Shown here: in pieces, positions 44,001-52,590 of the stretch
Layout: each line of letters starts with the position of its first letter
Numbering within the stretch: the first letter of the stretch is position 1
Origin: an uncultured Bacilli bacterium
Lineage (GTDB): Bacteria; Bacillota_I; Bacilli_A; RF39; UBA660
Length of the DNA: 55,156 bases
Assembly (NCBI GenBank): GCA_950097225.1
Contig: CATNCE010000006.1
Span: 1 to 55,156 of the forward strand
Direction of reading: 5' to 3'
Translations under genes and position numbers: made by a program
The notes under the pieces: generated by a model
The model's input: the letters and a program-made list of their open reading frames with translations, nothing else
What the model was told of the DNA's origin: nothing
Database searches by the model: none

Positions 44001-45863
44001 ATGATAATGAAAGGTCAGAAGATAAACGACCGTTACCAAATCATCAAAACGATTGGTGAAGGCGGAATGGCCAATGTTTATCTTGCTTATGATACTATTT
44101 TAGATCGTAATGTTGCTGTCAAAGTTTTAAGAGGAGACTTGGCAACTGATGAAAAATTCGTTCGCCGTTTTCAACGTGAAGCTTTATCAGCATCGAGTCT
44201 AAGTCATCCAAACATTGTTGAAGTTTATGATGTTGGAGAGGATAATGGCTCATACTACATTGTAATGGAATATATTGAAGGCAAACACTTAAAACAATTG
44301 CTAAAAAAACGTGGTAGTTTAACTCTTACAGAAGTCGTTGATGTTATGTTACAAGTAACCGATGGAATGTCAGCAGCTCATGATTCATATATTATCCATC
44401 GTGATATTAAACCACAAAACATAATGATTTTGGAAAATGGCTTAATTAAAATAACGGACTTTGGTATTGCCATGGCATTAAACTCAACCCAATTAACGCA
44501 AACCAATTCGGTAATGGGATCTGTTCACTATTTGCCACCAGAACAAGCCAGTGGAAAAGGTGCAACTATTCAGAGTGATGTTTACTCTATGGGAATATTA
44601 ATGTATGAGCTTCTTACTGGGACTCTTCCATTCCGCGGAGATAACGCCGTTGAAATTGCTTTAAAACATATCAAGGAAACATTTCCAAGCATTAAGGAAA
44701 AATTGCCAACACTACCTCAGTCTATTGAAAACATTATCATGCGAGCTACAGCTAAGAATGTTAAAAATCGTTATACTGATGCCAAAGAAATGCACGATGA
44801 TTTAAAAACAGCATTAACTGATGCTAGAGCTGGGGAACCTAAATACCAATTCAAATACTCTGAAGATGAAAGTGAAGAACGCAAGAAAAAAACATCAGTT
44901 GAAAAAGAAGTAGCTAATGAAAAAACTAAAACTGATGAAACTAATAAAAAAACAGAAACGAAGAAGAATAATAAAGAAACTAAAAAAGCTGCCAAGAAGG
45001 AAAAAGAAGAAATTGTCAGTGAATCAATTGAAAAAGAAGGTGACGTAGATATAAAAGCCAAAAAGATAACCGAAAAAGATTTAAAGAAAAAAGAAAATAA
45101 ATTCTTACTTATATTAGCCATTATTTTTACAACCATAGTTGTTATCGTAACAACTTTAGTATTCTTATTTCCACAATTTACTAAAGTAAAAAGCATAACA
45201 GTTCCAGATGTTTCTAATATGAGTGTTTTAGAAGCAGAACAAAAACTTCAAGACTTAGGATTCGAAATTAGCGAAGAACAAAAAGAAATATCATCTGCTG
45301 ATATTGAAGCTGGCAAAGTTGTGAAAACATCTCCTCAAGCTGGAAGTAAGCGCAAAGAAGGGGCAGAAATAACCATTTATATTTCAACTGGTGAAAAAGG
45401 CTATACGGTTGAAAACTTAATAGGTCAAAATGTCACAGAAGTTCGAGCTGTCTTAGAAAAAATGTATGGCTTATATGTTATTACTCGTGAAGAAGAAAAC
45501 AGTGATGCCAAATCTGGTGAAATAACTCGTCAAGAACCAGAAGCGGGGGTTGTGTTAACGGAAGGGGACACCATTACTCTATGGACTCCATTATTGACAA
45601 CTGATTACCCAGATTTCACATCAGGAGACTATTCATTAAAAGAGATAACAGAATGGTGTGCTAAATATAATGTAGAATTAATTCCAATATATAATCCAAC
45701 AAGTGAATATGCAGCTGGAAAAATTTATGAACAATCACAGAAAGCTGGAACAACTGTTGTTGCTGGGGCTAAATTGACAATTTATATTGCTGAAGAACCA
45801 GAAACCAGTGATGATACGCCAGCCGAAGAAATTGATGCTGATAATCCAACTCCTGAGGAATAA
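44001..45863 (+). CDS. prkC: PASTA-domain serine/threonine protein kinase
   Basis: 620 residues. Kinase domain at about 10-275: GEGGMANVYLAYD (Gly loop), AVKVLRG (Lys), HRDIKPQNIMI (catalytic Asp), DFGIA (Mg2+ Asp). A Lys/Glu-rich juxtamembrane stretch (about 295-365) leads to one membrane helix (about 369-392), then three PASTA repeats of about 65 residues (VPDVSNMSVLEAEQKLQDLGF, VENLIGQNVTEVRAVLEKMYGL, a more divergent third). PASTA units bind muropeptides; in Bacillus, PrkC triggers germination in response to peptidoglycan. The acidic tail ends PEE. A second ATG two codons in could also be the start. Confidence 0.96.
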   Translation: MIMKGQKINDRYQIIKTIGEGGMANVYLAYDTILDRNVAVKVLRGDLATDEKFVRRFQREALSASSLSHPNIVEVYDVGEDNGSYYIVMEYIEGKHLKQLLKKRGSLTLTEVVDVMLQVTDGMSAAHDSYIIHRDIKPQNIMILENGLIKITDFGIAMALNSTQLTQTNSVMGSVHYLPPEQASGKGATIQSDVYSMGILMYELLTGTLPFRGDNAVEIALKHIKETFPSIKEKLPTLPQSIENIIMRATAKNVKNRYTDAKEMHDDLKTALTDARAGEPKYQFKYSEDESEERKKKTSVEKEVANEKTKTDETNKKTETKKNNKETKKAAKKEKEEIVSESIEKEGDVDIKAKKITEKDLKKKENKFLLILAIIFTTIVVIVTTLVFLFPQFTKVKSITVPDVSNMSVLEAEQKLQDLGFEISEEQKEISSADIEAGKVVKTSPQAGSKRKEGAEITIYISTGEKGYTVENLIGQNVTEVRAVLEKMYGLYVITREEENSDAKSGEITRQEPEAGVVLTEGDTITLWTPLLTTDYPDFTSGDYSLKEITEWCAKYNVELIPIYNPTSEYAAGKIYEQSQKAGTTVVAGAKLTIYIAEEPETSDDTPAEEIDADNPTPEE

Positions 45864-45864
45864 C

Positions 45865-46686
45865 ATGACAGGACGAATTATAAAGATAATTAGTAATTTA
45901 TACACTGTTGAAACCACATCAAATAAATATGAATGTCGAGCACGCGGGTTATTTCGTCATAAAGATGAAATGCCCTTAGTTGGCGACATCGTAGAATTTG
46001 ATGATAAAGAAAAATATATCTTAGCTATAAATAAGCGTCGTAACATTTTGACTCGTCCTAAAATAGCTAATCTCGATAAATGTTTAATCGTTACTAGTTG
46101 TAAAAATCCCGATTATTCATCGAGCCTACTAGATAAAATGTTAACCAATGTTATCTTAGCCGATATTACCCCAATTATCATTTTATCTAAGTACGATTTA
46201 TTAACGAGCGAGGAGCAGCCTCAGTTCTTAAATCTAAAAGAGTACTACAATAAAATAGGTATACTAACTCTTTTTAATTACGAAATAGATGAGCTAGAGT
46301 CTAAAATAGCTGGATCAACCGTTACACTTACTGGCCAAACTGGAGCAGGAAAATCGACTCTGTTAAATAAATTAGATGCTACTCTTAATTTAAAAACTGA
46401 TGAAATATCCTATGCTCTTGGAAGGGGAAAACACACGACTCGGCATGTCGAATTATTTAAAGTAAAAGATTATTACATAGCTGATACTCCTGGTTTTTCA
46501 GCTCTTGATGTAACCGATGATGTTGATAATATTCGTTTTGCTTTTCCTGAATTTCAAAATGACTTATGCAAATTCCGTAGTTGCAAACATTTAAGTGAAG
46601 TAGGGTGCCACGTTAAAGAACAGGTATCCAAAGGCGAAATCTTAAAAAGTCGTTATGAAAATTATAGAAATATGGTGATGAAATGA
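45865..46686 (+). CDS. rsgA: Ribosome small-subunit GTPase RsgA
   Basis: 273 residues. OB-fold N-terminus (CRARGLFRHKDEMPLVGDIVEF), then a circularly permuted GTPase: SKYDL (G4-type), GQTGAGKSTLLN (P-loop, about 154-165), TTRHVELF, DTPGF (G3), and a zinc knuckle CKFRSCKHLSEVGC (about 235-248). It checks late 30S assembly. GAGGAA precedes the ATG at 45865, one base after the prkC stop; longer upstream reading in this frame overlaps prkC and is not needed. Confidence 0.95.
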   Translation: MTGRIIKIISNLYTVETTSNKYECRARGLFRHKDEMPLVGDIVEFDDKEKYILAINKRRNILTRPKIANLDKCLIVTSCKNPDYSSSLLDKMLTNVILADITPIIILSKYDLLTSEEQPQFLNLKEYYNKIGILTLFNYEIDELESKIAGSTVTLTGQTGAGKSTLLNKLDATLNLKTDEISYALGRGKHTTRHVELFKVKDYYIADTPGFSALDVTDDVDNIRFAFPEFQNDLCKFRSCKHLSEVGCHVKEQVSKGEILKSRYENYRNMVMK

Positions 46687-47318
46687 AGACTTCAATAACT
46701 TTCTTAAAAAGTCGTCTATCTCGTGAAGAAACCGTAAATGAGCTTATGAAAACTGATGCTGATTATATTCATGTTGATATCATGGATGGGAAGTTTGTTC
46801 CTCGTGAAGTATTGAGTATTAAAGAGACTATCGACCTATTTAAGGATTCAAAAAAGCCTCTAGATGTTCATCTCATGGTTGATAATCCTCTAGAATACAT
46901 TAGAAATCTTGCTAATCTAAACATTGCATGTATTACTATTCATGCTGAGATCTCTAGAAATATCGATGAACTTATTAACTATATCCATTCACTAGGGATT
47001 AATGCAGGGTTAGCTATATGTGCTGAAACTTCAGTATCTAGTATCGCTAAATACTTAGATCATATCGAATGCATTTTGATCATGGGAGTTACTCCTGGCT
47101 ACGGCGGACAAAAGATGATTCCAGAAACTGTCGACAAAATTGCTGAACTTTGTGATATGCGTGATCAATACAATTATCATTATAAAATCGCTTTTGATGG
47201 GGGAGTCAATCAAGAGACTAAAAATTTATTAACAAAACTTGATATCATTGTTGCTGGTTCCTATGTTTGCGAATCCCTCGATTATCAAGCCACGATAAAT
47301 ACATTAAAAGAAAATTAA
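46683..47318 (+). CDS. rpe: Ribulose-phosphate 3-epimerase
   Basis: 211 residues. TIM-barrel epimerase motifs: ADYIHVDIMDGKFVP (His/Asp metal ligands, about 26-40), LDVHLMVDNPLEYI, ITIHAE, MGVTPGYGGQKMIPE and AFDGGVN. It interconverts ribulose 5-phosphate and xylulose 5-phosphate. The N-terminus (SITFLKSRLSREE) is unusual: the normal first strand is KISPSLLSAD, so the first substrate-contact Ser differs. Start overlaps rsgA (ATGA). Last gene of the operon. Confidence 0.9.
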   Translation: MKTSITFLKSRLSREETVNELMKTDADYIHVDIMDGKFVPREVLSIKETIDLFKDSKKPLDVHLMVDNPLEYIRNLANLNIACITIHAEISRNIDELINYIHSLGINAGLAICAETSVSSIAKYLDHIECILIMGVTPGYGGQKMIPETVDKIAELCDMRDQYNYHYKIAFDGGVNQETKNLLTKLDIIVAGSYVCESLDYQATINTLKEN

Positions 47319-47335
47319 TGTATTTTCTTTTGCTT
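47306..47335 (+). terminator. Possible terminator of the rlmN-rpe operon
   Basis: AAAAGAAAAT/ATTTTCTTTT stem across the rpe stop; AT-only stem with a short T tract, so moderate strength. Confidence 0.55.
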
Positions 47336-47388
47336 AAAATTAATGAAAATATTGACAATATATGATATAGTGTATGTGTGATCGTAGA

Positions 47389-48669
47389 ATGAAATATGAA
47401 GTTATTATCGGATTATTGTTTATTTATTTAATATATTCATTTCTTGGTTGGGTATTAGAAGTTGGAACTGTTGCTGCTAAAGAAGGCAAGTTTGTAAATC
47501 GTGGAATACTAAATGGACCAATGTGTTTGATATATGGTATTGGGGCTTTGATAATTATCCTGACCACAGAAGATGCCACTAGCATTTTAGGAATTTTTTT
47601 AGGTTCGGTAATATATGGAACATTTTTAGAATTCGTAACAGGCAAATTAATTGAAAAGTTTAATAAGACGCGTTGGTGGGATTACTCTCACAAGCGCTTC
47701 AATTTAGATGGGTACATCTGCCTTGAATACTCCTTACTATGGGGACTTCTTGGTGTACTTCTTGTCAAAGTTGTTAATCCGATACTATTAACATCTTTTA
47801 ATAGCATTAATTTGTTTGTTCGTTCAGTTATCGTATTTACGGGACTTATAATAACCTCTTTAGACTTATTAACATCGTTTATAACTCTAAAGAAAATTAA
47901 GACAGATAAAATTGGTTTAGTTTCTGACCGTTTAGGTAATTTCATCACTATATCTATTGTTGAACGTCTTGAACATGCTTATCCAACATTTAAACGCAAG
48001 CATAAAGAAAAGAAAAAATCAGATGTATTTGCCGAAGGCATCAGCTTTTATAAATTATTTTGGATATTTTTAATTGGAGCCTTTGTTGGCGACTTATGCG
48101 AAATCATCTATTGTAGATTCTCTATGCACCGCTTTATGAGTCGTTCATCCTTAGTATTTGGGCAGCTCTCCATTGTTTGGGGAGCAGCCATGGCCTTAGC
48201 TGCCTTATGTTTACACCGCTATAAGGATCGCAAGAGTAGTTTAATATTTACTATTGGAGCTATTATGGGTGGGGCCTTTGAATATGTTTGCAGTGTTTTT
48301 ACCGAATTCTTTTTCGGAACAATTTTTTGGGACTACTCAAAAATACCTTTTAATCTAAATGGGCGAATTAACTTGTTGTTTTGTTTTGTTTGGGGACTAT
48401 CCGCAGTATTATTCATCAAATACTTATACCCATATCTATCTAACCTTATTGAGTCCATCCCTAAAAAAATTGGCACAATTGTAACCAATATCTTAGTTGT
48501 TCTCTTCGTAATTGATCTCATAATAACGGGATGTGTGATGGAACGCTATCATGCTAGAGCTAAGGGAATAGAAGCTCAAAATATTGTTGAGAAGTGGTGT
48601 GATAAATGGGCACCAGATGACTATATGAAAAAACGATGGTCAAATATGAAAAATGTTATAGAAAAATAG
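47389..48669 (+). CDS. Tandem-duplicated CmpB/DUF (ABC_trans_CmpB) membrane protein
   Basis: About 426 residues with two copies of the same five-helix unit. Copy 1 (about 5-200): FLGWVLEVG, NRGILNGPMCLIYGIG, FLEFVTGKLIEK, RWWDYS, FNLDGYICLEYSLLWG. Copy 2 (about 215-400): AFVGDLCEIIYCR, SRSSLVFGQLSIVWG, FEYVCSVFTEF, FWDYSKIPFNLNGRINLLFCFVWG. The family, found in Firmicutes, is labelled a putative ABC transporter permease on weak grounds; no ATPase is nearby. ATG 47389 has GTGAT upstream; an earlier ATG at 47374 is possible. Confidence 0.8.
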   Translation: MKYEVIIGLLFIYLIYSFLGWVLEVGTVAAKEGKFVNRGILNGPMCLIYGIGALIIILTTEDATSILGIFLGSVIYGTFLEFVTGKLIEKFNKTRWWDYSHKRFNLDGYICLEYSLLWGLLGVLLVKVVNPILLTSFNSINLFVRSVIVFTGLIITSLDLLTSFITLKKIKTDKIGLVSDRLGNFITISIVERLEHAYPTFKRKHKEKKKSDVFAEGISFYKLFWIFLIGAFVGDLCEIIYCRFSMHRFMSRSSLVFGQLSIVWGAAMALAALCLHRYKDRKSSLIFTIGAIMGGAFEYVCSVFTEFFFGTIFWDYSKIPFNLNGRINLLFCFVWGLSAVLFIKYLYPYLSNLIESIPKKIGTIVTNILVVLFVIDLIITGCVMERYHARAKGIEAQNIVEKWCDKWAPDDYMKKRWSNMKNVIEK

Positions 48670-48679
48670 GAGAAAAAAT

Positions 48680-49573
48680 ATGAAAAAAGTTAAAGATTAT
48701 ATTACTAATATGTTTAATGGATTCTGTATGGCTTTGGCCGATTCAGTTCCTGGTGTATCTGGAGGAACAATTGCATTCCTTTTAGGATTTTATGATCAGT
48801 TCATTAATTCGTTAGATGATTTATTTCGTGGAAAATTAGAGATGAAAAAGAATGCCTTAATATTCTTAATTAAACTTGGAATGGGCTGGGTTATTGGTTT
48901 TCTTCTCTCAGCTACCATTTTATCTAATTTATTCACTACTAAAATTTATGCGATGTCATCATTATTTATTGGCTTCATCATTGCTGCTATTCCTCTAATA
49001 GTTAAACAGGAGCTTGATTCCCTAAAAGGGCACTACACAAATATTATATTTGCACTTTTAGGTTTAGGATTAGTCATTGGAATAACTTTACTAAATGCCA
49101 ATTCTTCTTTAAATATCGACATAACTAAACCTAATGTGTTTACATATCTTTATGTTTTCATCGCTGCAAGTATTGCCATTACAGCCATGGTTCTTCCTGG
49201 AATATCTGGATCAACTTTGCTGCTTGTCTTTGGTCTTTATATTCCCATCATGGGAGCAATTAAATCTTTCTTGACACTTGATTTTTCAGTAGTTCCTATT
49301 TTATTCGTCTTTGGAATTGGTATTCTTTTTGGAATTATCTTCTTCGTTAAATTAATTCGTCTAGGCTTAAAACACCATCGCAGTGCCATTTGCTATGCTA
49401 TTCTTGGTATGATGATTGGCTCACTTTATTCCATAGTTATGGGCCCTACAACCCTTGATGAACCACTTTCTGCCTTAAATTTAAAAACATTTGACATAAT
49501 ATTTTTTATTTTAGGCATACTAGTAATAGCTCTACTCGAGAGTGTTAAGAAAATTATGACAACGAAAGAGTAG
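48680..49573 (+). CDS. popT: DUF368/PopT-type undecaprenyl phosphate translocase
   Basis: 297 residues, about eight to ten hydrophobic helices, with the paired family signatures ADSVPGVSGGTIAFLLGFYD (about 17-36) and MVLPGISGSTLLLVFGLY (about 172-189), an inverted-repeat layout. Recent work identifies DUF368 proteins as transporters that return undecaprenyl phosphate across the membrane for peptidoglycan and wall polymer synthesis. AGGAGAAAAAAT precedes the ATG, 10 bases after the CmpB-type gene. Confidence 0.9.
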   Translation: MKKVKDYITNMFNGFCMALADSVPGVSGGTIAFLLGFYDQFINSLDDLFRGKLEMKKNALIFLIKLGMGWVIGFLLSATILSNLFTTKIYAMSSLFIGFIIAAIPLIVKQELDSLKGHYTNIIFALLGLGLVIGITLLNANSSLNIDITKPNVFTYLYVFIAASIAITAMVLPGISGSTLLLVFGLYIPIMGAIKSFLTLDFSVVPILFVFGIGILFGIIFFVKLIRLGLKHHRSAICYAILGMMIGSLYSIVMGPTTLDEPLSALNLKTFDIIFFILGILVIALLESVKKIMTTKE

Positions 49574-49617
49574 TAAACACGTATGTGTTAAATATTTACA
49601 AATAGTGTCAAAATATG

Positions 49618-49646
49618 TTGCAAATTGCAGATTATATTGATAATAT
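49618..49646 (+). promoter_or_regulatory. Promoter of the TasA-like/SipW operon
   Basis: TTGCAA, 17-base spacer, TAATAT; 39 bases before the ATG. Confidence 0.65.
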
Positions 49647-49685
49647 TGTAATGTAAGATAAAATAAGCAAGGAAGGAATTTGATT

Positions 49686-50246
49686 ATGAAAAAAACAAAG
49701 AAAAGTATCTTAATTCTAGTATTATTACTGACAGTAGGATTCGCTGCTGTAACAACAACGTTATATATTAACGGAACATTACATTTAGGAGCTAACGCAA
49801 CTGATTTCGAAACAAACGTTATTTTTACAAAAGCTGAATTAACTTATAGTGATACTACTAAAACAGCTGTAACAACAGGTTTAATTTCTGAGGATGGTAA
49901 GACAATTACATTTGAAACAGATACTCTAAAAAGTATCGATGAAACAGCTACATTAACTTATGACATTACTAACAACAGTCAATATGGTGCTAGCTTATCT
50001 GACATGGTTTGTACTGTAACAAATGAAGCTGGAACTGATGTAACTGAAGCTGTAAATAACAATACAGAATACATTACATTAACACCATCTGCATTAACAG
50101 GAGTTTTGGCAACTAAAGCAGTAAAAGAAAACAATACTTTAGTTATCAAAATGAGAAGATCATATGCTCCTACAGAAGAAGGAAAAGAGACAACTAGTTA
50201 TACAGTAAGTTGTACAATCGCTGCTGAAGGTACAACTGGAAGTTAA
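49686..50246 (+). CDS. TasA/camelysin-like secreted protein with SipW-type signal peptide
   Basis: 187 residues. N-terminus KKTKKSILILVLLLTVGFAAVTTTLYINGTL is the long basic/hydrophobic signal typical of SipW-dependent proteins such as TasA. The mature domain is beta-rich with TITFETDTLKSIDETATLTYDITN, the same pattern as SITYDAKKIS...EEANLTFWIKN in the DGR target-like proteins at 1 and 54415. One Cys pair (MVCTV, VSCTI) may form a disulfide. It is likely the main exported subunit. AAGGAAGGAA precedes ATG 49686, chosen over a TTG at 49680. The signal peptidase gene follows. Confidence 0.8.
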   Translation: MKKTKKSILILVLLLTVGFAAVTTTLYINGTLHLGANATDFETNVIFTKAELTYSDTTKTAVTTGLISEDGKTITFETDTLKSIDETATLTYDITNNSQYGASLSDMVCTVTNEAGTDVTEAVNNNTEYITLTPSALTGVLATKAVKENNTLVIKMRRSYAPTEEGKETTSYTVSCTIAAEGTTGS

Positions 50247-50279
50247 GATTGATTATAAAATAAAAATGTGGTGAGAAAT

Positions 50280-51413
50280 ATGTTAAAGTATATGTTAAAA
50301 ATTTTGACATTAGTATTAACAATTTCTCTCTTATTCGTTAATACATTCTTAACTAAGAGTGTTAATTATGGAGCTACTCTAATTATCATAATAGTTGCCC
50401 TCATCGCGAGTTTCATCATATTTGGATATCGTAGAGTAGATAGAAGAGATTTTAAATATAAATTATTACTCGTACTAGGATTAACATTCTTGCTACAGAG
50501 TATGTTATATTTAATTGCTACTAAATCAGGTTACAGTGTCAATTATAGTAGTATATTTAAGCACTATATTCCTGGAAAAATAGTTCTGTATGTTTTCCTT
50601 ATTACAATAGTAAGGGAACTTATCAGATATTTAGTAGTAAATACTAATACTAATAAAAAAATAGAATATTACATATTACAAGCTCTTTTAATTATAATGT
50701 GTGTTATTGTTGATTTAAGTATTGCAACAAAAGTGTATACATTTTCATCATTTACTCTTATATATGAATTTATAAGTATGTTTTTAATACCAAGTGTAGC
50801 TAAAAATATCTTATTATCTTACTTAAGTAAAATAGGTGGTTATGTTCTAACTTTTGCATACGTTCTAATAATGGATTTATACATTTATGTAATACCAGTA
50901 AAACCTGATTTAAATATGCTTTTAAATGCTGTTGTTTTATTAGTATTTCCATATTTAGTTTATAACTACATTAGCAAACTTAGTATAAGAAGGGCAACTG
51001 TAAAGAAAAAAGAAAAGAAAAAGAATAATAAGATAATTAATATTTTATCGACGATTGTCTTCATCATACTAGTATGTTTAGTATCTCGTGAATTTAAGTA
51101 TTCAATGATAGGTATTGGATCTGGATCAATGACTGGTACAGTCAATAAGGGAGACGCTATCATATATCGTAAGTATGAACAGGACGAGGACATAAAAGAT
51201 AAAGTAATTGTATTTAGAAGAAATAATGTAATGATTGTGCACCGAGTTATCAAAAGTTACATCATGGATGGCGATGTTGTCTATCAAACCAAGGGTGATG
51301 CAAATGAATCACAAGATAATTGGTTAGTAGAAAAAGCAGATATAATAGGTATTGTAGAATATCGTATACCATTTATTGCCTGGCCTTCCGTTCTCTTAGG
51401 AGAGTTATTTTAG
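50280..51413 (+). CDS. sipW: SipW-type (ER-like) signal peptidase I with extra N-terminal membrane domain
   Basis: 377 residues, against about 190 for Bacillus SipW. The first 240 have around seven hydrophobic helices; a Lys-rich loop (VKKKEKKKNNK) and a further helix lead to the peptidase domain. That domain shows SGSMTGTVNKGDAIIYRK (catalytic Ser near 283) and VMIVHRVIKS (His near 321, in place of the Lys of ordinary bacterial enzymes), then QTKGDANESQD with the conserved Asp. Ser-His is the ER/SipW pattern. Next to a SipW-type substrate gene, it most likely cleaves that protein. GGTGA 5 bases before ATG 50280 fixes the start. The N-terminal multi-pass part is unexplained. Confidence 0.85.
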   Translation: MLKYMLKILTLVLTISLLFVNTFLTKSVNYGATLIIIIVALIASFIIFGYRRVDRRDFKYKLLLVLGLTFLLQSMLYLIATKSGYSVNYSSIFKHYIPGKIVLYVFLITIVRELIRYLVVNTNTNKKIEYYILQALLIIMCVIVDLSIATKVYTFSSFTLIYEFISMFLIPSVAKNILLSYLSKIGGYVLTFAYVLIMDLYIYVIPVKPDLNMLLNAVVLLVFPYLVYNYISKLSIRRATVKKKEKKKNNKIINILSTIVFIILVCLVSREFKYSMIGIGSGSMTGTVNKGDAIIYRKYEQDEDIKDKVIVFRRNNVMIVHRVIKSYIMDGDVVYQTKGDANESQDNWLVEKADIIGIVEYRIPFIAWPSVLLGELF

Positions 51414-51430
51414 TAAGTGGAGTGATTATT

Positions 51431-52516
51431 ATGGAAAAAATCGAATTACCAATTTTAAAGGGAGATAATAGTAGAAAGTATATTCCAATGACTTTCGTTG
51501 TGGGTATTGCTGTTTTAGTTGTATTATTGTTAATTACTAGTTTGTCTTTGACATTTAAAAAAACATATAAGATTAACTATAGTGATCAATCAGACTTAGA
51601 CTATAAAGTATACTTAAAGAAAAATAGTCACTATGACGTTAAGTATTTAACTAAGGATAAGCAATATATTTCTTCATTAATCGATTATGTTGATGCTGAT
51701 TTTTCATACAATTTCCGCAGTGAAGACGACATTAAAATTGATTATGAATACTACATATTAGCTTCTCTAAATGTAACTAATAATGATGGTAAAATAATCT
51801 ATGATAAAAAAGAATATTTACTAAGTACTAAAAAGAATAGTGCTAATGATAATAGCTTAAGTGTTAAAGAAAACGTTAAAGTTGATTATACTAAATATAA
51901 TCAAATGGCTAAAGACTTTATCGATACATATGGTTTAACTGCTAATGCTAACCTAGTAGTTAGTTTAATTGTCGATGTAAAGGGAACAAATAGTAAATTT
52001 GATAAATCAATTAGAGATAATGGGGTTATTACCCTAAATATTCCACTTACTACTAAAACAGTAGATATCTCAATGGATTATGAACTTTCAAATAATAAGA
52101 ATGCTGTATTACAATACAGTGAAGCAATTATCAAAAATAAGGCTTTATTTACAGCCGGAATCGTATTTATTATTATTGATGTATTATCAATCGCTGCAAT
52201 AGTAATATATCTTATTATGAATAGAGATGAAAAAGAAAATTATCGTGTTACTTTAAACAAGATACTAAGAGATAATGAAAGATATATCAGTGAGACTGTC
52301 ATTACCGAAAGAGTAGAAGATATGTTAAAAACTCGTTCTCTAAGAATCGAAGTGGTTAAGAGTTTCAATGCTCTTATGGATATTCGTGATAGTTTAAATA
52401 AACCTATCCTATATCATGAAGAAAAACTTGGAGAAGAAGCTGTATTCTACATCATAAGTGAACAAATCGGTTACATTTATATCATGAGTGTAAATGACTT
52501 TAAAAAGAAAAAATAA
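51431..52516 (+). CDS. DUF5305-like membrane protein, accessory of the SipW operon
   Basis: 361 residues. One helix near 19-41, an extracellular domain of about 205 residues with YKINYSDQSDLDYKVYLKKN, YISSLIDYVDADFSYNF and IDYEYYILASLNV, a second helix near 248-272, and a cytoplasmic tail of about 90 residues containing SLRIEVVKSFNALMDIRDSLNKPILYHE. This matches what I know of DUF5305, often adjacent to signal peptidases. Possible chaperone or anchor for the exported fibre subunit. GGAGTGATTATT before the ATG; 17 bases after the peptidase stop. Confidence 0.75.
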   Translation: MEKIELPILKGDNSRKYIPMTFVVGIAVLVVLLLITSLSLTFKKTYKINYSDQSDLDYKVYLKKNSHYDVKYLTKDKQYISSLIDYVDADFSYNFRSEDDIKIDYEYYILASLNVTNNDGKIIYDKKEYLLSTKKNSANDNSLSVKENVKVDYTKYNQMAKDFIDTYGLTANANLVVSLIVDVKGTNSKFDKSIRDNGVITLNIPLTTKTVDISMDYELSNNKNAVLQYSEAIIKNKALFTAGIVFIIIDVLSIAAIVIYLIMNRDEKENYRVTLNKILRDNERYISETVITERVEDMLKTRSLRIEVVKSFNALMDIRDSLNKPILYHEEKLGEEAVFYIISEQIGYIYIMSVNDFKKKK

Positions 52517-52528
52517 TTATCTTAATTT

Positions 52529-52558
52529 AAAACTTAGAAAATATTTCTAAGTTTTTTC
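52529..52558 (+). terminator. Terminator of the SipW operon
   Basis: AAAACTTAGAAA/TTTCTAAGTTTT perfect stem, six-base run of T at the end. Confidence 0.85.
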
Positions 52559-52590
52559 ATGTCATGATATAATTTTATCAGGTGATTAGC

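Noticed and set aside
44771-45196. Reverse-strand frame inside prkC
   Set aside because: Low-complexity Phe/Ser antisense of the Lys/Glu-rich juxtamembrane region; not a gene.
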